Assembly: GCF_030540545.1 (NCBI RefSeq)
Contig: NZ_JAUNVZ010000001.1
Coordinates: 226,130 to 290,129, forward strand
Reading direction: 5' to 3'
Source: Rothia sp. (in: high G+C Gram-positive bacteria)
Lineage (GTDB): Bacteria; Actinomycetota; Actinomycetes; Actinomycetales; Micrococcaceae
DNA length: 64,000 bases
Shown: positions 38,102-46,728 of the stretch, one piece after another
Numbering within the stretch: the first letter of the stretch is position 1
How the letters are laid out: every line of letters starts with the position of its first letter
The notes under the pieces: generated by a model
Database searches by the model: none
What the model saw: the letters and a program-made list of their open reading frames with translations, nothing else
Told to the model about the DNA's origin: nothing
Made by a program: the position numbers and the translations under genes

Positions 38102-39241
38102 ATGGAATGCCAGTATTACCGCGAGAATTTATGCCACTCCTGCGCCACTATCGAGCTGCCCTATGAGCAGCAGGTAGCCGCCAAGGAGAATGATGCGCAC
38201 ACCCTGCTGCAGGCATACCCGCACGTCAAATGGCTGCCCACCGCAACCAGCGCCCAGAGCGGCTTCCGCAATAAAGCCAAGTTCGTGGTGGGTGGAACCG
38301 CCGATCACCCGACCCTGGGTACCGTGGATTACCGTAGCGGCGCCTCCACCGACCTTGGGCAATGCCCGCTCTATATTGAGCAGATTGAGCCTGCGGTGCC
38401 GGTGCTGCGCGAATTTATTCGCCGCGCGCACCTGACCCCCTACGATATCCCCAAGCGCCGCGGCGAGCTAAAGAATATTCTCGTGACCGCCAGCGATGAC
38501 GGTCAGCTGATGATTCGTTTTGTGTTGCGTTCTAAAAAGCTGCTGGTGCCGATCAAAAAGAATATGGATTGGCTGTGCCAGCAGCTGCCCACGGCCCGTG
38601 TGATTTCGGTGAATCTGCTGCGTGAGCATGTGGCGCTGGTGGAGGGTGATGAAGAAATTATCCTCACCGATCATCAGACCCTGCCCATGCGGGTTAACGA
38701 CATGGTGCTACACCTGCGCCCGCAGAGTTTCTTCCAGACAAATACGTCGATTGCCGAGGCCATGTATTCTCAGGCTCAACAATGGGTGGCAGAGGTACAG
38801 CCGGGCAGCCTGTGGGATCTGTATTGCGGTGTGGGTGGTTTTGCCCTGCACGCCGCCGAGGTGATGGAACCCCACGCCCCGGTGACCGGTATTGAGATTA
38901 GCTCCGAGGCTATTGCCAGTGCCCGCTGGACCGCCCGCGAGAGTAGTATTGAGAATCTGCATTTCTCCGCCCAGGATGCGCCCGAGTTCGCCCTGTCTTC
39001 CGGTAGTGTGCCCGAGGTGCTGATTATGAACCCTCCGCGCCGCGGTATTGGTGCGAAGCTGTGCTCCTGGGTGCAGGATTCGGGGATTGAGCGCGTGATT
39101 TACTCCAGCTGTAACGCTAAGACACTGGCTCAGGATTTGGAGCGTATGCCCGCCTATGACCCGGTGCAGGCGCGTGTGCTGGATATGTTCCCGAATTCCA
39201 ACCACTATGAGGTCATTACCCTACTTCAGCGCCGCGCGTAG
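38102..39241 (+). CDS. rlmC: 23S rRNA (uracil-C5)-methyltransferase RlmC
   Basis: A 379-aa RumB/RlmC-type enzyme that methylates U747 of 23S rRNA in E. coli. Four cysteines fit an Fe-S cluster site: C3, C11, C14 and C88 (LGQCPLY). SAM motifs DLYCGVGGFALH and EISSEAIASARW are present, followed by NPPRRGIG and the catalytic-cysteine motif YSSCNAKTLAQDL. There is no TRAM domain, which favours RlmC over RlmD. It is a single-gene unit downstream of groEL. Confidence 0.92.
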   Translation: MECQYYRENLCHSCATIELPYEQQVAAKENDAHTLLQAYPHVKWLPTATSAQSGFRNKAKFVVGGTADHPTLGTVDYRSGASTDLGQCPLYIEQIEPAVPVLREFIRRAHLTPYDIPKRRGELKNILVTASDDGQLMIRFVLRSKKLLVPIKKNMDWLCQQLPTARVISVNLLREHVALVEGDEEIILTDHQTLPMRVNDMVLHLRPQSFFQTNTSIAEAMYSQAQQWVAEVQPGSLWDLYCGVGGFALHAAEVMEPHAPVTGIEISSEAIASARWTARESSIENLHFSAQDAPEFALSSGSVPEVLIMNPPRRGIGAKLCSWVQDSGIERVIYSSCNAKTLAQDLERMPAYDPVQARVLDMFPNSNHYEVITLLQRRA

Positions 39242-39293
39242 ATAGGTTTGGTCAGATAGATACTGGGCTTTCAAAGGGGGTACAGTAGTACCC

Positions 39294-40055
39294 ATGCTTG
39301 AGACTAAAACCATTGTGCTGGTGCACGGCTATATGAATAATGCGCGCGTATGGGATGAATGGATTCCCTACCTTCAACGCTCCGGGTACACGGTACATGC
39401 CCCCTCCTGGCTCTATATGGATGCGCCCATCTCTCAGTTGCAGGTCAACCCCGATGCGCGTTTGGGACAGGTGACTTTTGGAGAGGTAGTAGAGCATTAC
39501 GCGAGCTTTATTCAGAGCCTGCCCGAAAAGCCGATTCTGATCGGTCATTCCCTGGGCGGTGTGATGGTACAGAAGCTGGCCGAGCTGGGTTACGCGGCGG
39601 CTGCGGTGGCGGTCAATAGCGGCCCTCCGGCGGGTATTAGTGTTATGAATCTGGGGTGGTTGGTTTCCAATATTCAGCTGCTGGCTCCCTGGTCTAAGGC
39701 GCCCGCTCGCCTGATGAACCAGAAATGGTACCACCGCTATGTCTGCCAGGATCTGAGCTTTGAAGAAACCGGGCAGATGATGCGTGAGTTCTGTGTGCCT
39801 GCGGGCGCTCGCATCCCGGCAACCATCCAGCCTATTGATTGGTCTAAGTCGCATGTGCCTCTGCTATTTATTGCCGGCTCGCGGGATGCTTCGCAGCCTC
39901 CGGCGGTGAATTTCAAGAATTATAACGCCTACACCGATCCGGGCAGTGTGAAGGATTATATTCAGATTCAGGGCCGTACCCACAATACTCTGCGTCAGGA
40001 TGGCTGGGAGTATGTTGCCGATACTATTCTGTTGTGGCTGCGCGGTCTGGACTAA
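39294..40055 (+). CDS. Alpha/beta hydrolase
   Basis: A 253-aa alpha/beta-fold hydrolase. It opens IVLVHGYMNNARVWDEWIPYL (HG oxyanion-hole motif), has nucleophile elbow IGHSLGG (Ser at about residue 85), a candidate acid in FIAGSRDASQPP and catalytic His in QGRTHNTLRQDGWE. There is no signal peptide, so it is probably cytoplasmic. The substrate is unknown; homologues are annotated variously as esterases or non-haem haloperoxidases. Terminator and rclA follow. Confidence 0.8.
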   Translation: MLETKTIVLVHGYMNNARVWDEWIPYLQRSGYTVHAPSWLYMDAPISQLQVNPDARLGQVTFGEVVEHYASFIQSLPEKPILIGHSLGGVMVQKLAELGYAAAAVAVNSGPPAGISVMNLGWLVSNIQLLAPWSKAPARLMNQKWYHRYVCQDLSFEETGQMMREFCVPAGARIPATIQPIDWSKSHVPLLFIAGSRDASQPPAVNFKNYNAYTDPGSVKDYIQIQGRTHNTLRQDGWEYVADTILLWLRGLD

Positions 40056-40088
40056 AGACTGCCCGCGAGATCAGTAGATACACCTAGA

Positions 40089-40128
40089 GAAACACCCGTG
40101 ATTATTCCAATGATTGTGGGTGTTTCTT
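40089..40128 (+). terminator. Hairpin terminator
   Basis: GAAACACCC and GGGTGTTTC form the stem around a 20-nt loop, with TTTC inside the 3' arm; it lies between the hydrolase and rclA. Confidence 0.6.
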
Positions 40129-40247
40129 AATGCCCGATTAAGATATAGCAGCCGCGGAATAAAGGTTGATGAGAACCGTTATAGGGATTGTCATACATCT
40201 TAAATTCCGCCTGCCACGCGGTGAGCGGAGAGAACGGGGAGATCATC

Positions 40248-41636
40248 GTGAGCGATACTCTGCACTTTGACCTGGTGGTTATTGGTTTCGGTAAGGCAGG
40301 TAAGACCCTCGCCGGCACATACGCACGCAGCGGCAAGAACGTTGCCCTGATTGAGCAGTCCAGCCAGATGTACGGCGGCACCTGCATTAATATTGGCTGC
40401 GTACCCACCAAAGCACTGGTGGAACGCGCCCACACCCTGCGCGAGGGCGAGAACCCCGATGAGCATTACGCATCGGCTGTCACTTTCCGTGAGAAGCTCA
40501 CCGGTGCCATGCGGGCTAAGAATAAGGAAATTCTGCTCTCGAACGAGACCGCAAAGCTCATTGACGGCCACGCACGATTTATCTCGGACACTGAGATTGA
40601 AGTCACCGGTGGCGACACTTCCCTGCGCATTACCGCAGACTATTTTGTGATCAATACCGGCGCTGTGCCGGTGCTGCCCGCAATTGACGGTCTGGCAGAG
40701 TCCACGCGTGTGCTGACCTCCACCGAGCTGCAGAGCCTTGAGCCTCGCCCGCAGCGCCTGGCGGTGCTCGGTGGCGGCCCGATCGGCATTGAATTTGCCG
40801 GTATTTTCGCCTCCTACGGTACGCAGGTAAGCATCTTGGACGGTCCCCCCGCCCTCTTTGACCGATACGATGAGGATGTCGCCCAGGTTGCCCGCGATAT
40901 CCTCACCGAGCAGGGTATCACTGTACATTCGGGCGTGCGCGTTGAGCGCATTGAAGATAGCGCTGAAGGTGTGACCGTGTACTACGCTAACTCCGAAGGC
41001 GCCTCCCAAGGCCTAGAGGCTGACTATGTGCTGGTAGCTACCGGCCGTAAGCCCGCCACCGAGGGCCTGGGTCTGGAGAACACCTCCATTAAGCTCACCG
41101 AACGCGGAGCAATTGCTGTTGACGAGCACCTGCGCACCTCGGTACCGAATATTTTCGCAGCCGGTGACGTGAACGGCGGCCCGCAGTTCACCTATATTTC
41201 TCTGGATGATTACCGCGTGATTGCCTCCCAGCTGATGGGTGACGGCTCCCGCTCCACCGGTGACCGCCAGGCGGTAGCGGCAACTATGTACATGAACCCG
41301 CCTCTGTCTTCTGTGGGTCTAACCGAGCGTGAGGCGCTGGCAGCCGGTCACCGCGTGAAGGTTTCCTCCAAGCCCGTGGCTGCTATTGCGGCAATGCCTC
41401 GCGCGAAGATTGTGGGCAACCCCGCCGGTGTCATGAAGTTCGTGATTGACGCTGAGAACGATAAGATTCTGGGCGCTCAGCTGCTGGTGGTTGAGTCCGG
41501 CGAGGTGATTAACCTGGTGGCTCAGGCGATGCGTTTCGGTATTACTGCCTCTCAGCTGCGCGATGCTATTTACACTCACCCCTCCATTACCGAGGGTATT
41601 AATGAGGTGCTGGCGGTTCAGACTGAGGTCAAATAA
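40248..41636 (+). CDS. rclA: RclA-type pyridine nucleotide-disulfide oxidoreductase
   Basis: GTG 40248 is chosen because GGGGAG lies upstream and the conserved FAD-binding start (LVVIGFGKAGKTLA) follows at once. The 462-aa flavoprotein has the redox-active pair C46/C51 in MYGGTCINIGCVPTKALV, an NAD(P)H site GGGPIGIEFAG, and AAGDVNGGPQFTYISLDDYR, diagnostic of RclA. E. coli RclA protects against reactive chlorine species and reduces hypothiocyanous acid, an oxidant made by salivary peroxidase, which would suit an oral bacterium. Lipoamide dehydrogenase is less likely because of the GFGKAGKT and YISLDDYR signatures. Confidence 0.88.
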   Translation: MSDTLHFDLVVIGFGKAGKTLAGTYARSGKNVALIEQSSQMYGGTCINIGCVPTKALVERAHTLREGENPDEHYASAVTFREKLTGAMRAKNKEILLSNETAKLIDGHARFISDTEIEVTGGDTSLRITADYFVINTGAVPVLPAIDGLAESTRVLTSTELQSLEPRPQRLAVLGGGPIGIEFAGIFASYGTQVSILDGPPALFDRYDEDVAQVARDILTEQGITVHSGVRVERIEDSAEGVTVYYANSEGASQGLEADYVLVATGRKPATEGLGLENTSIKLTERGAIAVDEHLRTSVPNIFAAGDVNGGPQFTYISLDDYRVIASQLMGDGSRSTGDRQAVAATMYMNPPLSSVGLTEREALAAGHRVKVSSKPVAAIAAMPRAKIVGNPAGVMKFVIDAENDKILGAQLLVVESGEVINLVAQAMRFGITASQLRDAIYTHPSITEGINEVLAVQTEVK

Positions 41637-41668
41637 GCACCGAATACCAGGACATAAATTCTTGTAAT

Positions 41669-41736
41669 TACACAATAGATTAAAGCGTGGGGTGCACTAG
41701 ATATCTAGTACACCCCACGCTTTAATCTATTGTGTA
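41669..41736. terminator. Long near-perfect inverted repeat, bidirectional terminator
   Basis: Two 34-nt arms (41669-41702 and 41703-41736) with a single G/T mismatch and no spacer, between convergent rclA and the luciferase-like gene. The stem is far longer than a usual terminator. Confidence 0.75.
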
Positions 41737-41754
41737 TACGGGCTGATCAGGAAC

Positions 41755-42750
41755 CTACGCAGAAGCAATCAAACGCTGCGACAGCTCAGTGATGGAGCGG
41801 ATCTTAGCCTGATTATCGGCGCAATAGGTGACCATCATCAGCTCATCGGTTGCGGTCTCCTGAGCGAACGCCTCTAGACGAGCCGCCACATCATCATAGG
41901 TGCCCACGAACATATGGCGATTACCCACGAGCATGGTGCGCAGGCGAGTCGCGTATTCCTCATCGGCAGCAATCTCATCCGGGTGCTTGAACTGCACGGG
42001 CAGGCCGCGCGCCAGGCGGTAGCGGAAATTCAACGCCGAGAGCGCATAATGCTGGGCTTCTTCTTCGGTTTCAGCAGCCATCACCGAGACAGCCGAAAGG
42101 TTCGTACCCTCCACGCCCTCGGGCAGCTGGGAACGGTAAGCATCCATCAGGTGCTCATCCTGAGAACCACTAAAGAACTGTGCGTAGGCGTAGTTGAAAC
42201 CGTGGTGCGCTGCCCAGGTTGCCGAAGAGCCGGAGGAACCGAGCATCCACAGCTGCGGCGCGGTTGCCGGAGTGGGGAAGGCGTGCAGCATGGCGTAGGG
42301 GCTGTCCTTGGGCACATCGGCGCGGATAAAGGCAGCGGTTTCAAGAATAATATCGTTAATTTCGGGGACACCAATGGTGCGACCCTGATTCAGAGCTGCC
42401 GCGGCAAGCATATCGGTACCGGGCGCACGACCCAGACCCAAATCCACACGGTCGGGGTAGAGGGAAGCGAGCAGGTTGAAACGCTCGGCGATCTGCAAAC
42501 TGCCATAGTTCATAGCCATGACACCGCCGGTACCCACACGAATACGCTCGGTGTGGGCAAGCACGTGAGCAGCCATAATATCGGGTGCGGAGCTAATGAA
42601 GCCGCGGGAGTTGTGATGCTCAGCGAACCAAATGCGGGTGTACCCGTTTGCATCGGCCGCCTGGGCGAACTCGGTCAGGCGTGAGAGGGTTTCTTCGCTG
42701 CTGACCCCGGTATAGAGGGGCACCTGGTCGAGAATGCTATAGCGAGTCAT
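41755..42750 (-). CDS. LLM-class flavin-dependent oxidoreductase
   Basis: The start is set at the ATG at 42750 (MTRYSILDQVPL), which has AAGGA about 7 nt upstream; an in-frame ATG at 42771 lacks an RBS. The 331-aa protein is a bacterial luciferase-like monooxygenase of the alkanal-type group: YTRIWFAEHHNSRGFISSAPDIMAAHV, RVGTGGVMAMNY and YPDRVDLGLGRAPGTD are typical. It would use FMNH2 and oxygen on an unknown substrate. It is a single-gene unit. Confidence 0.88.
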   Translation of the reverse strand: MTRYSILDQVPLYTGVSSEETLSRLTEFAQAADANGYTRIWFAEHHNSRGFISSAPDIMAAHVLAHTERIRVGTGGVMAMNYGSLQIAERFNLLASLYPDRVDLGLGRAPGTDMLAAAALNQGRTIGVPEINDIILETAAFIRADVPKDSPYAMLHAFPTPATAPQLWMLGSSGSSATWAAHHGFNYAYAQFFSGSQDEHLMDAYRSQLPEGVEGTNLSAVSVMAAETEEEAQHYALSALNFRYRLARGLPVQFKHPDEIAADEEYATRLRTMLVGNRHMFVGTYDDVAARLEAFAQETATDELMMVTYCADNQAKIRSITELSQRLIASA

Positions 42751-43067
42751 TGGGTTTTCCTTGAATGCCATATATGTATTTCGTGTACTAAGTACAGCCT
42801 AACACTTTTCACTGGCTATCCTGCTCCCTTTCGCCCGCGGTGTACGCCCGTTTATGCCCCTGTACGCCCCGGTTCTCGATGCCTGACAGGCTGTTAACAG
42901 AAATAGTGCGAAGCCTTATGAGCTCTATTCATCAGGTAAGCGTTTTATATGAGCTAGAGATACGAGACAAAAGCCTAAGGGTGTCCTAAGATAGATGAGG
43001 ACACCAATCAACGGCGCTGACCTCTTCAACCGACGAAGAGCGCCACCGATAAAGAAAGACAACGCAC
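42751..43067. promoter_or_regulatory. Divergent region before the 2,3-dihydroxybenzoate operon
   Basis: No gene is seen. GGTGTCCT and AGGACACC form an 8-bp inverted repeat at 42980-43005, overlapping a direct repeat CCTAAG (42974 and 42985). Position fits an operator controlling the siderophore genes, possibly by the IdeR encoded at 52946, but the sequence does not match the usual DtxR box TTAGGTTAGCCTAACCTAA. Confidence 0.35.
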
Positions 43068-43742
43068 ATGGCACTACCGGCAATTGCGCCCTACTCCTAC
43101 ACCGATAACGAACACGCCAACCGCGTCTCCTGGCCCGTCGACCCCTCCCGTGCCGTACTGCTGGTACACGATCTGCAGGAGCATTTCGTCCGCGCCTTCT
43201 CACGCACCGACGAAAACGGCAATGAGCTACCCGAAGCGCAGATTAATATCGCCATTGCCAACACCCGCCGCCTGCTGGATACCGCCCACGCAGCCGGCAT
43301 TCCCGTCTACTACACCGCACAGCCGCCCCGCCAGGACCCGGCTGACCGTCGCCTGCTGATCGACTTCTGGGGCGACGGCATGCAGGATGACGAAGGCGCA
43401 CAGATTCTACCCGCCATTGCACCGGCAGAGGGCGATACCGTGCTGACCAAGTGGCGCTACTCCGCCTTTGTCCGCTCCGATTTCGAGCAGCGCCTCAAAG
43501 ACTCCGGCCGCGACCAGCTGATTATTGTGGGCGTGTATGCACACATTGGCTGCCTGACCACCGCCCTGGAAGCCTTTATGCGCGATATTCAGCCCTTTAT
43601 GGTCGCTGACGGCCTGGCTGATTTTAGCGAGGAGGAGCACCGCATGGCCTGCGAGTACGCTTCGGGCCGTTGCGCTCGCGTGCTTTCCACCGATGAGGTG
43701 CTGGCAGATATTGCCTCCTTCGAGAACGGTGCGGAGGCGTAA
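43068..43742 (+). CDS. dhbB: Isochorismatase (2,3-dihydro-2,3-dihydroxybenzoate synthase), no carrier domain
   Basis: A 224-aa cysteine hydrolase that cleaves isochorismate to pyruvate and 2,3-dihydro-2,3-dihydroxybenzoate. The catalytic triad is Asp35 ([10 protein letters not shown]), Lys128 ([11 protein letters not shown]) and Cys162 ([15 protein letters not shown]). It aligns with the N-terminal domain of EntB/DhbB but stops there: the C-terminal aryl-carrier domain of about 70 residues is missing, so another protein must carry the aryl group. The TAA touches the next ATG, making a coupled three-gene operon. Confidence 0.92.
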   Translation: MALPAIAPYSYTDNEHANRVSWPVDPSRAVLLVHDLQEHFVRAFSRTDENGNELPEAQINIAIANTRRLLDTAHAAGIPVYYTAQPPRQDPADRRLLIDFWGDGMQDDEGAQILPAIAPAEGDTVLTKWRYSAFVRSDFEQRLKDSGRDQLIIVGVYAHIGCLTTALEAFMRDIQPFMVADGLADFSEEEHRMACEYASGRCARVLSTDEVLADIASFENGAEA

Positions 43743-44510
43743 ATGAGCTGGGTTATTGTTACCGGTGCCAATGGCGGTATTGGTACCGCCACCGTGCACC
43801 AGCTCATCCGTGACGGTTATAGCGTATATGCCGCCGATATGGCGCCTGAACCCGCGGAATCTTTCGCCAGCTACGGGGATGCTACCTTCCGTTACGCGCA
43901 GGTGGACGTCACCAGTGAAGAGTCCGTGGCTGCACTGGCTCATAGTGTCGCAGCGCTGGAGCAGGAGATTCAGGGCGCCGTGCTGGCAGCCGGTATTGCT
44001 CACAGCCAGTCCCTGCTGGATACCTCTTTTGAGACCTGGAAAAAGCTGCAGGCGGTCAATGCCGACGGCGTGTTCCTGTGCCTGCGCGAATTCGCACGCA
44101 TTATGATTGCCCAGGCGGACAGCGACCCGTCCAATGCCCGCTCCCTGGTGACCATTGCCTCCAATGCGGCACGCACCCCGCGCGCGGAATTTGGTGCCTA
44201 CGGTGCCTCCAAGGCGGCTGCTTTGCGCGTGTCCACCAGCTTCGGATTGCAGCTTGCAGCGCACGGCATTCGCGTGAATGTGGTGTGCCCGGGTACCACC
44301 CGCACCCCCATGGTGACCGACGCTTGGGATGGCGAGGACCAGAGCGCCCTGCCCATTGCCGGCAACCCCGCCACCTACCGCCTGGGTATTCCCCTGGGTC
44401 GTATTGCCGACCCGGAGGATATTGCCCGCGTGAATTCCTTTGTGATAAGCCCTTCTTCTCGCCATATGACCATGCAGGAGCTGGTTGTTGATGGCGGCGC
44501 GACCCTTTAG
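43743..44510 (+). CDS. dhbA: 2,3-dihydro-2,3-dihydroxybenzoate dehydrogenase
   Basis: A 255-aa short-chain dehydrogenase that oxidises the isochorismatase product to 2,3-dihydroxybenzoate with NAD+. The cofactor motif VTGANGGIGTATV, the NNAG-equivalent LAAGIAHSQSL, the catalytic YGASKAAALR and RVNVVCPGTTRTPM are present. EntA/DhbA identity is supported by position between isochorismatase and isochorismate synthase. The ATG follows directly after the upstream stop. Confidence 0.92.
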   Translation: MSWVIVTGANGGIGTATVHQLIRDGYSVYAADMAPEPAESFASYGDATFRYAQVDVTSEESVAALAHSVAALEQEIQGAVLAAGIAHSQSLLDTSFETWKKLQAVNADGVFLCLREFARIMIAQADSDPSNARSLVTIASNAARTPRAEFGAYGASKAAALRVSTSFGLQLAAHGIRVNVVCPGTTRTPMVTDAWDGEDQSALPIAGNPATYRLGIPLGRIADPEDIARVNSFVISPSSRHMTMQELVVDGGATL

Positions 44511-44519
44511 GAGATATCT

Positions 44520-45620
44520 ATGAGCCTTCCCGCTTTTAGCTTTGCCGTTGGCGAGCGCCTGATCCGCTCCGCCGGCGAGATTACCCCCGTGACCGAAGAG
44601 AACGCTTTTGAAGTGGCGCGCGCTAAGGGTAGCGCCGTGATGGGTCTGATTCCCTTTGATCCTTCACGCCCGGCGCATCTTTTTGTGCCCGATAGCATGG
44701 AGGTCATTGACTCTCCCGTACCGCAGGAGAGCGTTGAGCTGGCGCAGCCGGTGACCATTGCCGGCCGCGATAATCTGGGTTTCCGCCGCGCGGTATCCAC
44801 CGCTGTAGAGCGCATGAAGGCCGGTCAGCTGCGTAAGATTGTGCTCTCCCGTCTGCTCTTTGCACACTATGAGCCCGGTGCTCTGAACCTGGATGCTCTC
44901 TACGATAATCTGCGTGAGCAGCAGCGCGATGCTTTCATTTTTAGTGTGCAGCTGCCTGAGGGTGAACGCGGTATGGAGCACTCCTATCTGATGGGTGCCT
45001 CCCCGGAGCTGATTTTTGGTACCGAGGGTTCTGCTTTTAAGACCCACCCTCTGGCGGGTTCCGCCCCGCGTATTGCTGTGCCCGATAGTGAAGAGGATAT
45101 TGCCATTGGCGAGTTCCTGATGATTTCGCCCAAGGATCGCGGCGAGCACAAGACTGTGATTGACGATATTCGTGCGCGCCTGACCCCGATTTCTGAGGAG
45201 CTGAATATTCCCACCGCTCCCTCCCTGCTGAAGACCCCGCAGCTATGGCATTTGGGCACCCCGATTTCTGGTGTGCTCAAGCAGGGTCTAAATTGCCTGG
45301 ACGGTGCGCGTGCTATTCACCCGACCCCGGCTATTTGCGGCACACCCACCGATACGGCTCGCGAGATGATTAGTGAGCTGGAGGACTTTGATCGTTCCTT
45401 CTTTGGTGGTCTGGTGGGCTATATGGATGCTGAGGGTAACGGCCAGTGGGCGCTGGTTCTGCGCTGCGCTCAGGTGGATGAGCAGACCGCTATTCTCTAC
45501 GCGGGCGCCGGTATTGTGGCTGAGTCCGACCCGGTGCTCGAGCACACTGAGACCGGTACCAAGCTGGGTAGTTTTGGTCGCGCTCTGGGTATTGATACTC
45601 TACCGGAGCGTAAAGCGTAG
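44520..45620 (+). CDS. dhbC: Isochorismate synthase
   Basis: A 366-aa chorismate-binding enzyme that converts chorismate to isochorismate, the entry to 2,3-DHB. Conserved regions are KIVLSRLLFAHYEPGA, SPELIFGTEGSAFKTHPLAGSAPR, FLMISPKDRGEHKTVIDDIR, and the C-terminal HPTPAICGTPTDTARE and FFGGLVGYMDAEGNGQWALVLR. Length matches EntC/DhbC rather than longer MenF. AGGAG precedes the ATG. Order B-A-C with tight spacing shows one siderophore-precursor operon. Confidence 0.92.
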   Translation: MSLPAFSFAVGERLIRSAGEITPVTEENAFEVARAKGSAVMGLIPFDPSRPAHLFVPDSMEVIDSPVPQESVELAQPVTIAGRDNLGFRRAVSTAVERMKAGQLRKIVLSRLLFAHYEPGALNLDALYDNLREQQRDAFIFSVQLPEGERGMEHSYLMGASPELIFGTEGSAFKTHPLAGSAPRIAVPDSEEDIAIGEFLMISPKDRGEHKTVIDDIRARLTPISEELNIPTAPSLLKTPQLWHLGTPISGVLKQGLNCLDGARAIHPTPAICGTPTDTAREMISELEDFDRSFFGGLVGYMDAEGNGQWALVLRCAQVDEQTAILYAGAGIVAESDPVLEHTETGTKLGSFGRALGIDTLPERKA

Positions 45621-45654
45621 TAGCTCTTTGGATGTTGAGATTAAAACACCCAAT

Positions 45655-46668
45655 CTAGGAGCCCAGAATACGGGCAATATCTTTAGGCACGGTGACCGGA
45701 TATATTTCCGGCATCGTGCCTTCTGCGTGCTCGGGTACCTTGCGTAGGGTCGAGTCGCACAGAGGTGCGAAGGGAGCGGGCACGCTCACCGGGCGCGCCA
45801 GGGCAGCGTAGAAGTATTCTTCCTGCCCCTGGACGGGGTCTTGGGTGACCGCCACGCTGGAGGCTTCTGCCGCTTCACGGCGCAGGGCGTAGAAGTGAAT
45901 ATAAAATGAGCATTCTACATTGTGGGACTCACTCTGAGAGCTTTCGGAGGCAGAGACCAAGACGGGAGCAGGCAGAGAAGTATTCACACGAAGGGTATCA
46001 ATGGGTTCCCAGAGTAGCTCCGGTACAGCGCCGTTTAGCGACTCACGCTCGAGGGCAATATGCTGCTGGATGCGCTCGCACGCCGTACGAGCCTGCACCT
46101 GCAGAGTGTCCAGAGCCGGTACATCAATACGGGCGGGGGAGTAGGATAGACCGTGACCGAAAACCTTGAGTATCGCCTCCTTAGCCACCCACGCCAGGGT
46201 ACCGGCGCGCTGCTGAGCCTGCGCGTCCAAACTCTCGTATAGGCTCTTTTCCACGCTCGAAAGAGCAACCCGGCTAAAACCGGGAAAGAGTCGAGCCGCG
46301 GCGGACTCCACGTCCAAACCCAGGGGTAGAGCATCAGCTCCCAGAGCGCCCAGTGCCAGGGAAGAAGTCTGCGACATGGAGAAATTCACGCCCTCAATCC
46401 TTGGCTTGCCGTGCTTCTTGCCCGAAGTGCACAGCAGACAGCTACGATTGACCGCAATATCACCGGCGGCGGTCGGGCTGAATTCTAAGCGTGTGGCGGC
46501 CAAAGCCCGCATAAGCGCCTGAGTGGCAAGATAGCTCACCGCCGAGGTACGCGAAGGAGCAGAGGCAGCGCGCTCATGCTCAGCGTGCCCCAAATAGCTC
46601 AGCCAGCTAAAACGCATGCTCGAGTACAGGGCGCGCGTGGGCAGGGCAAAAATTTTAGTCGGGCTCAT
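45655..46668 (-). CDS. 4'-phosphopantetheinyl transferase (Sfp/EntD family)
   Basis: The ATG at 46668 (MSPTKIFALP) gives 337 aa; upstream frame extension has no family similarity. The PPTase motifs are LGLDVES (metal-binding D119 and E121) and WVAKEAILKVFGHGL (W160-xx-K163-E164). The N-terminal region fits the Sfp type with two subdomains. It attaches phosphopantetheine to carrier proteins, here probably the siderophore synthetase. It is convergent with dhbC with only 34 nt between and no clear hairpin. Length is greater than Sfp (224 aa) because of a C-terminal 90-residue extension. Confidence 0.85.
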   Translation of the reverse strand: MSPTKIFALPTRALYSSMRFSWLSYLGHAEHERAASAPSRTSAVSYLATQALMRALAATRLEFSPTAAGDIAVNRSCLLCTSGKKHGKPRIEGVNFSMSQTSSLALGALGADALPLGLDVESAAARLFPGFSRVALSSVEKSLYESLDAQAQQRAGTLAWVAKEAILKVFGHGLSYSPARIDVPALDTLQVQARTACERIQQHIALERESLNGAVPELLWEPIDTLRVNTSLPAPVLVSASESSQSESHNVECSFYIHFYALRREAAEASSVAVTQDPVQGQEEYFYAALARPVSVPAPFAPLCDSTLRKVPEHAEGTMPEIYPVTVPKDIARILGS

Positions 46669-46728
46669 ATGTTCTAGAATAGCGCCGCGCAAGGGGCGTT
46701 CACAGCAGGATAGGGTAAAGTCAAAGAC

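Noticed and set aside
42780-42810. GTACTAAGTACAGCCTAAC as a possible DtxR/IdeR box before the siderophore genes
   Set aside because: Only one half resembles TTAGGTTAGCCTAACCTAA, and it is about 260 bp from dhbB and nearer to the luciferase-like gene.
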